Shown: positions 12,366 through 21,243, counted from the first letter of the stretch. The stretch: DNA of 64,000 nt from Aphanomyces cochlioides (GCA_019828595.1 JAHQRK010000027.1:682001-746000); one strand, 5' to 3'. The notes: generated by a model from the sequence alone, not told the origin. A program made the numbers and translations.

Positions 12366-12384
12366 AAAAAACAACAAGAGGTGA

Positions 12385-12410
12385 AGAAAGACTGCTGGCG
12401 CAGTCTTTCT
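12385..12410. repeat. Hairpin in the TIR (11-bp stem)
   Basis: A perfect inverted repeat: arms AGAAAGACTGC and GCAGTCTTTCT around the loop TGGC, 20 bp inside the end of the provirus. The mirror copy lies in the right TIR. Confidence 0.85.
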
Positions 12411-12487
12411 CTCCTACATTACTCGCGCTAAAGCGCTCGTAAAGAGAGACCCAAAAGGCTTCTCATTGCAAGGATCAAAGGCGCAGC

Positions 12488-12513
12488 AAAGGCTCACTTT
12501 TTAGTGAGCCTTT
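12488..12513. repeat. Second hairpin in the TIR (11-bp stem)
   Basis: Arms AAAGGCTCACT and AGTGAGCCTTT around TTTT, followed by a T-run. The mirror copy lies in the right TIR. It could be a replication or packaging signal, or a transcript-end hairpin. Confidence 0.8.
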
Positions 12514-12880
12514 TTCTCTTTTGTTTTTAAGCCTTACAACCTTTTTCGTTAGCTTATAGTTTCCTTTTTTCCAAGGCTCTCTTTATTTTTCTTTAAAAGT
12601 ATTTATAGAGAGAAAGTAGAAGTTGAAGGTAGGGGGGGTCCCCCCTTCATTAATTTTGTTGTTCTGGAAAAGGTTTTAGTCAGTGAGCAAGTGAGCTTTT
12701 GATTTTTTTAGATTATTCAGCGCATCATTAGTAGTCTAAATTAGTTTTACAATAGCTTATATCAGATTGAAAATGATCAATTGAAACTGAGCCAATTGTC
12801 GCCTTTTTGATCCTATGTGAGCCTTCTAATTATGAACCTAAAACGGCTTTAGATGATAATTCAACAAACCCACGCATAAC

Positions 12881-15130
12881 TTAAGCCTCTAATTCGGCTT
12901 GCAATTCAATAAAATAGTCGATCTTATACACAAATGCTTGTTCCATTTTTCCATTTACTTTGATACGTTTATACTCAATGGACTTATCATAATGATGTAA
13001 TTTTTCTTTAAATTTACCAAATTGGAGGATCGTTTCATTATTTTCATTGCACCAAGAACGATAAATAGAAAACAGAGATTCTTTCATAATATACTTGTAT
13101 TTAGATAAACAAGTTCGAACTTCCATATGGGATTCATTGCCGTGCTTAACATGTTTTATAAAAGAAACGATTGATTCGGAACAATTCGATAACATCGATT
13201 CGTATTTCTCAGTCTTTATAATTTGCATCGGTAGAGCTGTTGTGAAAGGTTTCAAATATGTGTAAAACTTATTTATTTCCTCTTTAGTTAATTCTGAACG
13301 AAATTTCGTATAAAACTTACGGTCATATCTTCGCTCATCATTGACATTGAATACAACCATTCGATCTTCTAAGACCCCGACCATATGATTAGTACAAGCA
13401 ATATATTCGGATGAATTATTTATCTCTTCTACTTCGTGATACAATTTCCGATATGTCGTTCGTCTGTCTGTGATGCACGATTTCATACGATCCATATGTT
13501 CTCTAAATTCATTTCTTTTATCAGTTAATTCTTCAAGCCAAGCAATTTTTTTGCCAACAAGTTGAGGAGCTCCTCTTGTTCCAAAAGCATCGTTCATAGA
13601 GTTTACCATCTTTACATTCCCTTCGCCCATAATTTTATCAAATATGTATTTTAATGTCGATTTACCAAGACGTTTCTCTACCGAATATAGGACTAACATA
13701 ACTTCTGTGCGTTTATCAGGTTGGTGAATTATATTAGCCATATACGAACGAAGCCAAATCCATTGCTCTTCACTATTATTGCAAATAATCGATTTCAAAT
13801 AGTAAACTAAATTAGGTAGAAGATCTTCTTCATTAACGTCTTTGTCAATGAACTCTGCAATAAATGGGAGAGCTTTTGAAAATGTGCTTGTATCGTCTCT
13901 ATTATGATTCCATATATAGCATTGGTTTTCATACTTATGAAATGGTAAGCACTTTAGCACATCCGAAAGATGTAAAGATGAATCTCTGTCCTTTTGATCA
14001 CTAAAATTAATACGGATTTGACTAAACTCACTATAATTATGTTGTTTCAAAGACTCATTATTGTTATCCGTGATTTTTGCTCTTATGAACACGTCTTTTG
14101 TTGATTTTCCAAATATATAGAACTCGTGAATAAAATACATTACGAATCTATGTAAAATCGATGATGAATCAAAGAACATCGTTTTCAGAAGATTCTCGAA
14201 GAATTTGTGATCTAAATCATAATCATTATACGCTTGATTTATTAATGTGCAATAATCTTGAGCCCAATACAAAATTTCATTCGATGAATAGGATGAGTCA
14301 ATCATTGCTGATTCAAATTCTTCCCATGATTTTCCCATGCGATGCAATAATTTCTTTAAATCGTTGTTAATTCTTTCTGAAGTAAATGTTTCATCGAACG
14401 ATGACTTTAATTGAACTTGAATTTCATTCATTTTTGGTTTCAAGCACTTGTCAACTTTTTTCGATTCGACTAATAAAGGCTCAGTGTCATAATCAATTTT
14501 CCATTGGTCGTATCGTTGTTTGTCAGCACCACCAGCCATTTGTTTAAGAAGTTTCATACTAAGTTTAGAATGGTATTTTGACTCGCATGCTTTAGAAAAG
14601 TCGGTAAGACAAGTTGATTCATCGAAGAATTTGTTTTTGCTCTTCATAATACAGAAATATGTATTTTTCATTTCTTCAGTATTTGAATGAGGCATTTTCG
14701 CAAAGAACATTAACAAATGAAAAACATTGTCCGAATCCTTAAACCATTTGTCAGAAATTATTGAGATCAACTCATACAAGCGCTCATCATATGATTTGTT
14801 TTTGATTAAATGTTCAATATTTACCGTGGAGCTATTATTTAATTTTTCTGAATCTGATTGTTCCTCAGTAGTATATAGTGTTTCATCTTTTTCGTCAACT
14901 GATTCAATATGCTTAATATTATTATCGTTCATTTCATTCATTTCGTTCTTATCGCTAACATTGACATCATTGACAATTAGAGAAGACATTGTATCACTGG
15001 AGTTTTTTTCAGCAGTGTCGAGTATATTAGTGTCATTGATAATTTGCTCTGAGTTAATATGTTTATGGCAGAACTCTTTATTCTTAGATAATTTGCACTG
15101 CTCTCCATTCGATTTAATAAAATTGCACAT
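12881..15130 (-). CDS. PLV SF3/D5-type helicase with zinc-finger N-terminus
   Basis: 749 residues, intact, starting at ATG 15130. It begins with a short Cys/His cluster (MCNFIKSNGEQCKLSKNKEF, then CHKH), a zinc-binding head seen on several viral proteins. An acidic, asparagine-rich linker follows to about residue 110. The helicase part lies near residues 430-680. It has a P-loop variant VEKRLGKST around residue 490, a Walker B-like KKIAWLEEL, and an SF3 motif C-like NSSEYIACTNH. This arrangement matches superfamily 3 (D5-like) replicative helicases of Polintons, virophages and large DNA viruses. The stretch between the head and the helicase could hold a primase-like domain, but I see no clear catalytic signature there. 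It should unwind the viral genome during replication. Confidence 0.88.
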   Translation of the reverse strand: MCNFIKSNGEQCKLSKNKEFCHKHINSEQIINDTNILDTAEKNSSDTMSSLIVNDVNVSDKNEMNEMNDNNIKHIESVDEKDETLYTTEEQSDSEKLNNSSTVNIEHLIKNKSYDERLYELISIISDKWFKDSDNVFHLLMFFAKMPHSNTEEMKNTYFCIMKSKNKFFDESTCLTDFSKACESKYHSKLSMKLLKQMAGGADKQRYDQWKIDYDTEPLLVESKKVDKCLKPKMNEIQVQLKSSFDETFTSERINNDLKKLLHRMGKSWEEFESAMIDSSYSSNEILYWAQDYCTLINQAYNDYDLDHKFFENLLKTMFFDSSSILHRFVMYFIHEFYIFGKSTKDVFIRAKITDNNNESLKQHNYSEFSQIRINFSDQKDRDSSLHLSDVLKCLPFHKYENQCYIWNHNRDDTSTFSKALPFIAEFIDKDVNEEDLLPNLVYYLKSIICNNSEEQWIWLRSYMANIIHQPDKRTEVMLVLYSVEKRLGKSTLKYIFDKIMGEGNVKMVNSMNDAFGTRGAPQLVGKKIAWLEELTDKRNEFREHMDRMKSCITDRRTTYRKLYHEVEEINNSSEYIACTNHMVGVLEDRMVVFNVNDERRYDRKFYTKFRSELTKEEINKFYTYLKPFTTALPMQIIKTEKYESMLSNCSESIVSFIKHVKHGNESHMEVRTCLSKYKYIMKESLFSIYRSWCNENNETILQFGKFKEKLHHYDKSIEYKRIKVNGKMEQAFVYKIDYFIELQAELEA

Positions 15131-15491
15131 CCTTTCTATATGTAATTCTTTTCTATATACCTATAATTCTTATCTCAATATTGAATTTTTTTAGTTCGAA
15201 CCAAAAAAAGAAACTGAGCAAAACGCAGTTAATTAGATTTCTTGTAGCAGAATGTTCAAAAATCGTTTTCGTTCTCTATACAAAGCAGCTTTATTTCTTT
15301 GATATTCGCGATGTTCGGCATCGTATTTGTTTTGCTTCATTTTCTTTATTTCTTGGTTCTTAAGATAATATTCTCTTTTTTTAATCTTTAAAGTTTCTTT
15401 ATCAATCATTCTATATTGATATAAAAAAATATCAATATCAAAAATTCTTTTCTATTTTAAGAGATAAATTTTCTGTAATATAGAACGAGTA
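15131..15491. other. Divergent AT-rich promoter region in the PLV
   Basis: 361 bp between the divergent helicase gene and the 105-residue gene. It is rich in A and T with TATA-like words on both sides (for example GGTATATAG on the minus strand about 22-30 bp before the helicase start). No open frame with support is seen. Confidence 0.5.
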
Positions 15492-15809
15492 ATGGTTAAA
15501 TTAGTTGCTAAAGTTGTGCAAAACGATGATCGCAAGATCAAAGTATCAATCACTCGTAGCGACAATAAACCAATCGAGTTGAGAACAATTAAGAACTATA
15601 CTAAAAAACTAATGCAACGGCATGACTTAAACAACGAAAACAATGTTTATATTCGTGGTGTCGGTGATATCGGATATCTAACGCTAAAATCATTGGATTC
15701 CACAATCGAAAATATGACTGAAGATCTTGATGACTACCTTCAAGATCGAGTCAAAGAGGACACTAAATTCACAGAATTTTATAAAGCTGAATATGTTTTC
15801 TTCAAATAA
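15492..15809 (+). CDS. PLV protein of unknown function, 105 aa
   Basis: Intact frame from ATG 15492, divergent from the helicase. It encodes MVKLVAKVVQNDDRKIKVSI at the start, then a lysine-rich segment and an acidic end (ENMTEDLDDYLQD). Strand-loop-helix predictions come easily from the alternation of hydrophobic residues, but I recognise no family. Its position beside helicase and polymerase suggests a replication-linked or early protein, for example a DNA-binding factor. That is inference from location alone. Confidence 0.7.
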   Translation: MVKLVAKVVQNDDRKIKVSITRSDNKPIELRTIKNYTKKLMQRHDLNNENNVYIRGVGDIGYLTLKSLDSTIENMTEDLDDYLQDRVKEDTKFTEFYKAEYVFFK

Positions 15810-15883
15810 GTTAGGAGTGTTTCGCTATTTTTTTATTTTACAATTTTCAATCTTGTCAAAGAATTTTCAATCGTGAGAAAAGA

Positions 15884-15897
15884 ATTCTTATATATAG
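15884..15897 (+). promoter_or_regulatory. Shared PLV promoter-like motif before polymerase
   Basis: ATTCTTATATATAG ends 12 bp before the polymerase start. The identical 14-mer ends 15 bp before the GIY-YIG gene (20268-20281). In both cases it is preceded by a similar AATC-TGAGA word. Confidence 0.6.
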
Positions 15898-15909
15898 CAT
15901 ATTCCAAAG

Positions 15910-17160
15910 ATGTCATTTCCTAATTTTATCGTATATTTCAAAAATTCTAATAATATGTTTGAAGCGTTTGATTACAAAACGAAAGAATTTAAAATTTTAA
16001 ATAAAATTGGTTTAGCGGAAATTAACAACTTTGAAATGGCTAAAGGATACGAAGCATCAAAACATGGATTGGAACAATATGCTGAAGATATCATTGTTTG
16101 GAGAAATGAAATTCTAAATAGTCAAATATTTTCATTCGACTATTTTGATAATAGTTTATCCAAACAAGATGGTAAAACATTTTATCGATCTCATAGCAAT
16201 AACGTGTTTAGATTTCTAAAATGCTTTATGACCGATGCATACAAGCAATTTGATAACATTGAAATATTTGAAGAGGAATACTATAACAAATGTTCAAATG
16301 GCGGGTTGATATATCATCAAGATGGAGTTTATGAAAATATTACAACTTATGACAAGAAGATGTTTTATCCAACTGAACTAGGAGTTCGAACTGATTTCAG
16401 TTTTGAATTTCCGATTGAAGCAGGGACTGTTGGTAATATTTATAAGATTCCTATAGCTGGATTTAGTTATGGTATCTATCATGTAAAGGTTGATTCAAAT
16501 GGCGATTCTCGTTTTGATAAAGTATTTGCATATAGCAAGGATGATCATTACACGCATATCTCATTGAATTTTATAATTAACTACTATAATAAGAAATTAG
16601 GTGGTAATGTTTCATTGACTTTGCTTAGCAATAAATGCTTGAGATACAAAAATAAAAAAAAGATTATTAAATCATCAAGTATCTTCAATCAATGGTTCTC
16701 AGTTTTACAAAAACTCAAAGTCAAGTTTCCAAAAAACAAATTAGTTAAACGTCTTTTATCATCAGCTTGGGGTCATTTGCAGTGTCAAAATATTATTGTA
16801 AAAACTGATACTGATATTGAAAATGAAAATATTGACTATGGTAGAACGTTAGATGGAACTCATCAATATTTTCTTAAAAAGTTCGATATTCAAGCAAATG
16901 GTACAGAAATTTACAAATTAGTAGATCTGACTAAACCTATTTATAAATATCAATTCCGATTGAAACCATTCTTAACATCACATTGTCGTAAAATTATGGC
17001 TATAATTGCACTTAAAAACGCTGATAATGTAGTTCGTATAATGACTGATAGTATTACTTATAACAAAACAATAGCTGTTGATGAGTTTATGTTTAAGAAA
17101 GAAGCCGGCCATTCAAATGTTAAAGCAGAGATTAAAGGTAATAAACTAATTATCTTGTAA
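15910..17160 (+). CDS. Compact family-B-like DNA polymerase of the PLV
   Basis: 416 residues, intact. The C-terminal two thirds carry the ordered motifs of protein-primed family B polymerases. Motif A is TTYDKKMFYPTEL with Asp148 and Tyr153. Motif B is KLVKRLLSSAWGHL (about 278-291), equivalent to K-x6-N-S-x-Y-G. Motif C is VRIMTDSITY with Asp381. A GGL segment before motif A (GGLIYHQDG) also fits. Motif C reads MTDS where DTDS is usual, so one acidic residue is missing; the aspartate expected to bind metal is kept. I see no 3'-5' exonuclease motifs in the first 120 residues. The protein is far shorter than Polinton or phi29-type polymerases (about 570-1000 residues). The family call rests on motif order and spacing, so the degree of activity is uncertain. 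Confidence 0.72.
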   Translation: MSFPNFIVYFKNSNNMFEAFDYKTKEFKILNKIGLAEINNFEMAKGYEASKHGLEQYAEDIIVWRNEILNSQIFSFDYFDNSLSKQDGKTFYRSHSNNVFRFLKCFMTDAYKQFDNIEIFEEEYYNKCSNGGLIYHQDGVYENITTYDKKMFYPTELGVRTDFSFEFPIEAGTVGNIYKIPIAGFSYGIYHVKVDSNGDSRFDKVFAYSKDDHYTHISLNFIINYYNKKLGGNVSLTLLSNKCLRYKNKKKIIKSSSIFNQWFSVLQKLKVKFPKNKLVKRLLSSAWGHLQCQNIIVKTDTDIENENIDYGRTLDGTHQYFLKKFDIQANGTEIYKLVDLTKPIYKYQFRLKPFLTSHCRKIMAIIALKNADNVVRIMTDSITYNKTIAVDEFMFKKEAGHSNVKAEIKGNKLIIL

Positions 17161-18008
17161 AACAAGTCTTCTTGATCTTCTATTTTTTTTAACAGGCATC
17201 AATTCACTCTCAGCGTAACTCACATTTGGTTTTCCTTCAAGAATATATCTAATGTTGTTAGGATAATAGAGTATCTGTTTAATTTTTTTTGGATCTCGGA
17301 TAGCCCATCTGTAGTCTCCAGTTCAAAATTGTGAGTATTTTGTTTTTTACCCAATGCGGTTAACGGCACTTCTGACCTATAATAGACATCATCACCAACT
17401 TTATATTTTGAATCAGTTTTTACTTCGGGAAATTCAATTTCTTCAATTGATTGATCTTTTCTGATATTTCGAATTTTGTTGAGCTCATCTCTAATAATTG
17501 GAACAGCATCAGTCCATTCGCGATAAGTTTTATTCGTTTTGACCTCGATTTGATTCATGTATCCGTTGAGCAGACGACCTAGTTCTCTATTTAATCTTTC
17601 AACATTAGCGAGCTGATTATGTCTATACGGTTCAGCTACTCTATGTAAGATTGAATGATCGTACAGGTATCTATGAAACACATCTTTGAATTCTGAACCA
17701 TTGTCAGTTCTGATTGATGCTTTAGGTTCTCTTAAAATCCCTCTATTGAAAATATTCAACATACCATCTAATACAGTTGATGCTTGTTTGTTTTTGATTG
17801 GTTCTATATCAAAATGATTGGACCAAACATCAACAAGAACGAGCAAGTAGCGAAAACCTTGTCTCGTCTTTGGTAGATGAAGCAAATCTGCCATATAGTT
17901 ATAATCTTTTTGAGGAAATGTATTTGCTTTTACTGAATCAAAATTTGGTTTCTTTGGCTTTTTTGTATATGTTTCATCTATTTTAAGTTTTTTAAGCAGT
18001 TTGTCCAT
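17146..18008 (-). pseudogene. PLV retroviral-type integrase, C-terminal frameshift
   Basis: The open frame from ATG 18008 stops at 17220 (262 residues). It holds a full rve catalytic core: Asp41, Asp102 (SIRTDNGSEF) and Glu137 (NVERLNREL), giving the DD35E spacing. After residue about 227 the sequence loses sense. In another frame it continues TGDYRWAIRDPKKIKQI, then YPNNIRYILEG and NVSYAESEL, to a stop at 17146. That block is the conserved C-terminal module of Polinton/PLV integrases, so a single base is missing near 17325. No HHCC zinc-binding domain is apparent in the short N-terminus. The enzyme would have inserted the provirus and made the 5-bp duplication. The gene converges on the polymerase; the restored tail would overlap its last 15 bp. 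Confidence 0.85.
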
Positions 18009-18096
18009 CGCTTGTCTCGAGGCTATCTATAAAATTATATTTATTTTACACTTCTAAAATAGATTATTTAATATACGTTAATTAATTCGTAGTAAA

Positions 18097-19419
18097 ATGT
18101 ATCCGAGCTATAAGAATCTCGCTGATAAAAAAGCAAAATTACAAGAATATTATGATCAAATAAACTTTAATAAAAAGATCGATGCTATTAAACAAAAGGC
18201 ATATGAAACTGCTATTTGGAGTAGTGATGTTGCATCAAATGTAATTCTACCTCAAACGACTTCAAATGTTGGCAGAACCATTGAAATTCAAACAGAATCA
18301 TCCACCCCAAGAACCATTGAAATTCAAACTGACTCAAATGGTAGAACTATAGAAACTCAAACTAAACGAAATACGAAATCCAGATCTGCTCAAACTGAAT
18401 TGTGGGGTATTGATACTGTATTAAGTAATGAAGACAATCCAAGGCAAACACCAAGAATCAAAACAAGGGATCAAATCAAATTAGAAAATACGCCCCCTGT
18501 TGCAACAAAAAATCGTTTCGGAATTTTGTCTGATGAAGATGAAGAAGAGTCAAAACCAATATTTCCCGCAGAGGATAAAACTACTCCAAGAGAAAAAATT
18601 ATAAAACTTTATAAGGACAATTGGAACTTCTTTAAAACAAGGAAGATTTCTCCGATATTACTAAATGGTATTGAAGATACAAGTGTGTATTTGGGACGAT
18701 CTGGTAAACTATTTACCATACGGAGTGATCATGAAAATAAGAATAAACGTATAATTGATTACGATTGGATTGCTACAAAAGAAAAAATTGACAAAATTAT
18801 TGATGAAAATAGACGTGTGAATGGCCTCCGACAAGGCGTTAGTCAAATGTCAATTAAAAGCGAACCTGATGTCAAAATGGAAGGTCAAGGCTTTAGATTG
18901 ATTACTCATAAAAAACTAATTGGAAGAGGTTTAATCGGTGCTGGCGTTTCGCATTTACATAATTTTGAAAAAGATTATTTATATCGACCTCTTGGAGCTA
19001 AATATGTTAATTTGAAAGCTCTTGGTCAAGGATATTTAAGTTTACGTCATCCATCTGGAAATTCCTGTTTTAAACGATTGAAAATGTCAGATAAATTGCT
19101 TCAAATCATGAAAATCTTGTTATTTGATGGCGTTATTGATCATAGTCTTTACAATCAGCTTGATAACAAAGATAAAATTGCGTTCTATGATACTCTAAAA
19201 GTTTGTAAATTGTTAAATTCGTTTAAAGAAACTATTAGCGATCCACGAGATGGTAGTGATAAATATGTTGCTGAATTCAATAAGCTCATTGGTGAAATCA
19301 AGATCGGTAATGATAATCCTTTGATCAAATCTGAACTAAAGAAGATGTCGATTCATTTATTTCAAAATGGAATTTTAAGCGATAAACAATTCAATGATAT
19401 TTTGATGATGACAATATAG
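18097..19419 (+). CDS. PLV protein of unknown function, 440 aa, with RTIEIQT repeats
   Basis: Intact frame from ATG 18097. The N-terminus is a short charged helix. At about residues 59-92 there are three copies of R-T-I-E-(I/T)-Q-T, followed by an acidic low-complexity segment (LSDEDEEESKP). A second region (about 165-245) is charged and helical. The C-terminal 160 residues are more compact and start with a glycine-rich turn (LIGRGLIGAGVSHLHNF). No catalytic motif is recognised. It lies between the integrase and three small genes and faces away from the integrase. Candidates include a minor virion protein or a terminal/priming protein for the polymerase; neither is supported beyond location. 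Confidence 0.6.
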   Translation: MYPSYKNLADKKAKLQEYYDQINFNKKIDAIKQKAYETAIWSSDVASNVILPQTTSNVGRTIEIQTESSTPRTIEIQTDSNGRTIETQTKRNTKSRSAQTELWGIDTVLSNEDNPRQTPRIKTRDQIKLENTPPVATKNRFGILSDEDEEESKPIFPAEDKTTPREKIIKLYKDNWNFFKTRKISPILLNGIEDTSVYLGRSGKLFTIRSDHENKNKRIIDYDWIATKEKIDKIIDENRRVNGLRQGVSQMSIKSEPDVKMEGQGFRLITHKKLIGRGLIGAGVSHLHNFEKDYLYRPLGAKYVNLKALGQGYLSLRHPSGNSCFKRLKMSDKLLQIMKILLFDGVIDHSLYNQLDNKDKIAFYDTLKVCKLLNSFKETISDPRDGSDKYVAEFNKLIGEIKIGNDNPLIKSELKKMSIHLFQNGILSDKQFNDILMMTI

Positions 19420-19428
19420 TAGGAAGCT

Positions 19429-19635
19429 ATGAAAACGATTAATGTTAAACATCCATTTTTTAAAAAATATAATAAAAAGGCCAAGGAAAATGAAGATAGA
19501 TTAATTGAAACGATGGAAAACTTAATCATTGATAATACAGAACCAAAATCAAGTTTTCAAAGATATGGACCATCTATTGATGAATATAAACGAAAAAAGA
19601 AATTAGAGCAAAAAGCAAAGACATTTGTTCTTTAA
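19429..19635 (+). CDS. Small basic PLV protein, 68 aa
   Basis: The frame starts at ATG 19429, 9 bp after the stop of the 440-residue gene, and is probably expressed with it. The product is highly charged, lysine-rich and predicted helical (FKKYNKKAKENEDRL, YKRKKKLEQKAK). No family is recognised. Being tightly spaced and in AT-rich viral composition supports it as real. Confidence 0.55.
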   Translation: MKTINVKHPFFKKYNKKAKENEDRLIETMENLIIDNTEPKSSFQRYGPSIDEYKRKKKLEQKAKTFVL

Positions 19636-19706
19636 TATGATTTAATTATATTTTTTATTTTATGTAATTCATAAAATATAGACTTCGTTTAAATCAACGT
19701 TTAATT

Positions 19707-20228
19707 ATGAAATCAACTGGAGGTTATAAATTAGTTCACGTATCATCGAGCATTTTGAAGAAAAAGCTTTCGAAAGCCGCAAAGGGTGGAACAGTAATGT
19801 TTTCGAAAGAAGATTTAATTGGAAATACACCAATGCTTGTTCATCCAGAAAATGCGAAAAAGATTACTGCCTCTCAGAAAAGTGGTAAAGGAGCTCGTTT
19901 GAATTTCGCTCAAGGTGAAATCCAACACGATTTAAGCCATCATCAAGGCGGCTCCTTGTGGGATTCGATAAAGAGCGGTTTGAGCTCTCTTTGGAATGTA
20001 GTTGGCAAACCAATTGCTTCAGCAGCTCTTGATGGTATTGCTAATGCAGCTCAGACCGCTGGAGATGCATTGATCCCTGGTGTTAATATCGGCAGTACTT
20101 TGGCACCAGCTTTGCGCAATGGGGTGCGTAATCTTACGGGCGTTGGTTTGAAAGGCTCTCAAGCTGCGAAAGACCGAATGGCATTAGTTAGATCTCAACG
20201 ACGAGCTGGTAGTTTTAAATTAAATTAG
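19707..20228 (+). CDS. Amphipathic core/pVI-like virion protein, 173 aa
   Basis: Intact frame from ATG 19707. The N-terminal half is basic. At about residues 81-110 there is a glycine-flanked amphipathic helix (GGSLWDSIKSGLSSLW), followed by small-residue-rich helices (ASAALDGIANAAQTAGDAL) and a basic C-terminus. Small proteins with this profile in Polintons, adintoviruses and virophages are compared with adenovirus pVI or pX, which line the capsid and lyse membranes. The assignment here is by composition and position only. It lies among morphogenesis genes and may be a substrate of the adenain-like protease. Confidence 0.5.
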   Translation: MKSTGGYKLVHVSSSILKKKLSKAAKGGTVMFSKEDLIGNTPMLVHPENAKKITASQKSGKGARLNFAQGEIQHDLSHHQGGSLWDSIKSGLSSLWNVVGKPIASAALDGIANAAQTAGDALIPGVNIGSTLAPALRNGVRNLTGVGLKGSQAAKDRMALVRSQRRAGSFKLN

Positions 20229-20267
20229 TATAAAAATACCATTTTATGTTTAATCATGAGATTTGAA

Positions 20268-20281
20268 ATTCTTATATATAG
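20268..20281 (+). promoter_or_regulatory. Shared PLV promoter-like motif before GIY-YIG gene
   Basis: The same ATTCTTATATATAG 14-mer as at 15884-15897, ending 15 bp before ATG 20297. Confidence 0.6.
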
Positions 20282-20296
20282 TCTATACCATATACT

Positions 20297-20968
20297 ATGA
20301 CTGATTACAAAACTGGGATTATCTATAAAATCGTTCATTGTCAATCTGATATATGTTACGTGGGAATGACGATGAACACTTTGGCAAAGCGTTGGCAGGA
20401 ACATAAAGATAAACATAATTCTTCAAACATTAAAGTCAGTAATATTTCAATATACCCATATTTAAAAGAATATGGAATAAAAAACTTCAAAATTATGGCG
20501 ATCAAGGAATATCAAGTTGTTGATAAGCAACATCTGAAAGTATTTGAAACATTATGGATCAACAAACTATTTTGTGTTAATAAAACACCAAGTTTTAACC
20601 CAATGACAAGAAAACAACAAAAAAAAGCCTATTATGAAACCTATCGAGCCAAGATTCTTCAACAAAAAAGGGAGTATAGTATGAACAACAAAGATAAAAT
20701 TTCCGAAAAGAATAAAAAATATAGGGAAAATAATTCCGAAAACATCAAAGCTATAAGGTCAGAAGAAATTTATTGTGGATGTGGAATTAAACACACGAGA
20801 GGACATACTTCCAGACATCAACAAAGCGCAGTTCATACAAATTGGGTTAAAACTGGTGAAATCAAAGTTATCAACAATATTTTATGTGAATGCGGTCGTA
20901 GATACACGAGAAGCCATAAAGCATCGCACCTTAAATCCAAGAAACATCAAAATTTCTTAAATAATTAG
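20297..20968 (+). CDS. GIY-YIG endonuclease with C-terminal Cys/His fingers
   Basis: 223 residues, intact. The N-terminal GIY-YIG domain shows GIIYKI (residues 7-12), CYVGMT (20-25) and the catalytic arginine Arg32 in LAKRWQEH. A glutamate in VFETLWINKL is placed as the metal ligand. After a basic coiled linker (KKYRENNSENIK) the C-terminus has two Cys-x-Cys ... His-x3-His ... His fingers (CGCGIKHTRGHTSRH and CECGRRYTRSHKASH). These probably direct DNA binding. GIY-YIG nucleases are common in large and Polinton-like viruses and may act in genome processing, recombination or homing. The short gene that follows repeats the same finger. Confidence 0.88.
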   Translation: MTDYKTGIIYKIVHCQSDICYVGMTMNTLAKRWQEHKDKHNSSNIKVSNISIYPYLKEYGIKNFKIMAIKEYQVVDKQHLKVFETLWINKLFCVNKTPSFNPMTRKQQKKAYYETYRAKILQQKREYSMNNKDKISEKNKKYRENNSENIKAIRSEEIYCGCGIKHTRGHTSRHQQSAVHTNWVKTGEIKVINNILCECGRRYTRSHKASHLKSKKHQNFLNN

Positions 20969-21037
20969 TAGTAAAAAAAATACATCTATATAGAAACCTG
21001 TTGTGTGTTTTTCAACTTGTTGAAAAACTTATCTAAA

Positions 21038-21232
21038 ATGCTTATTGATTTATCATTAATAAAAAAAACTCCAGAAATGATTGATGCTCAACTTAAAAGA
21101 AATCTTAATCCATACAAAAGAAACCGATACATTTGTGAATGCGGTGAATCAGTAAATGTCAGATATCGTTTTAGTCATCAAAGATCATATGCACATAAAA
21201 AAGCAATTATAGAGATCGAAAGAAATAATTAG
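21038..21232 (+). CDS. Small single-finger protein, 64 aa
   Basis: The ATG at 21038 is preferred over a GTG at 21005. The protein has one Cys-x-Cys...His finger (ICECGESVNVRYRFSHQRSY, then AH) similar to those at the end of the GIY-YIG protein. The upstream half is basic. It may be a detached copy of the finger module or a regulator. Its spacing (69 bp after the GIY-YIG stop) and viral composition support coding. Confidence 0.6.
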   Translation: MLIDLSLIKKTPEMIDAQLKRNLNPYKRNRYICECGESVNVRYRFSHQRSYAHKKAIIEIERNN

Positions 21233-21243
21233 AGAATAGTAAG

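Larger units (their letters stand above)
12366..12853 (+). repeat. Left terminal inverted repeat of the PLV
   Basis: It matches the reverse complement of 30493-30978 almost throughout. Differences seen by eye are A-run length 6 versus 7, a GA dinucleotide indel near 12608, and substitutions near 12811 and 12835. It contains two perfect hairpins and a GGGGGGG/CCCCCC palindrome near 12632. Confidence 0.97.
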
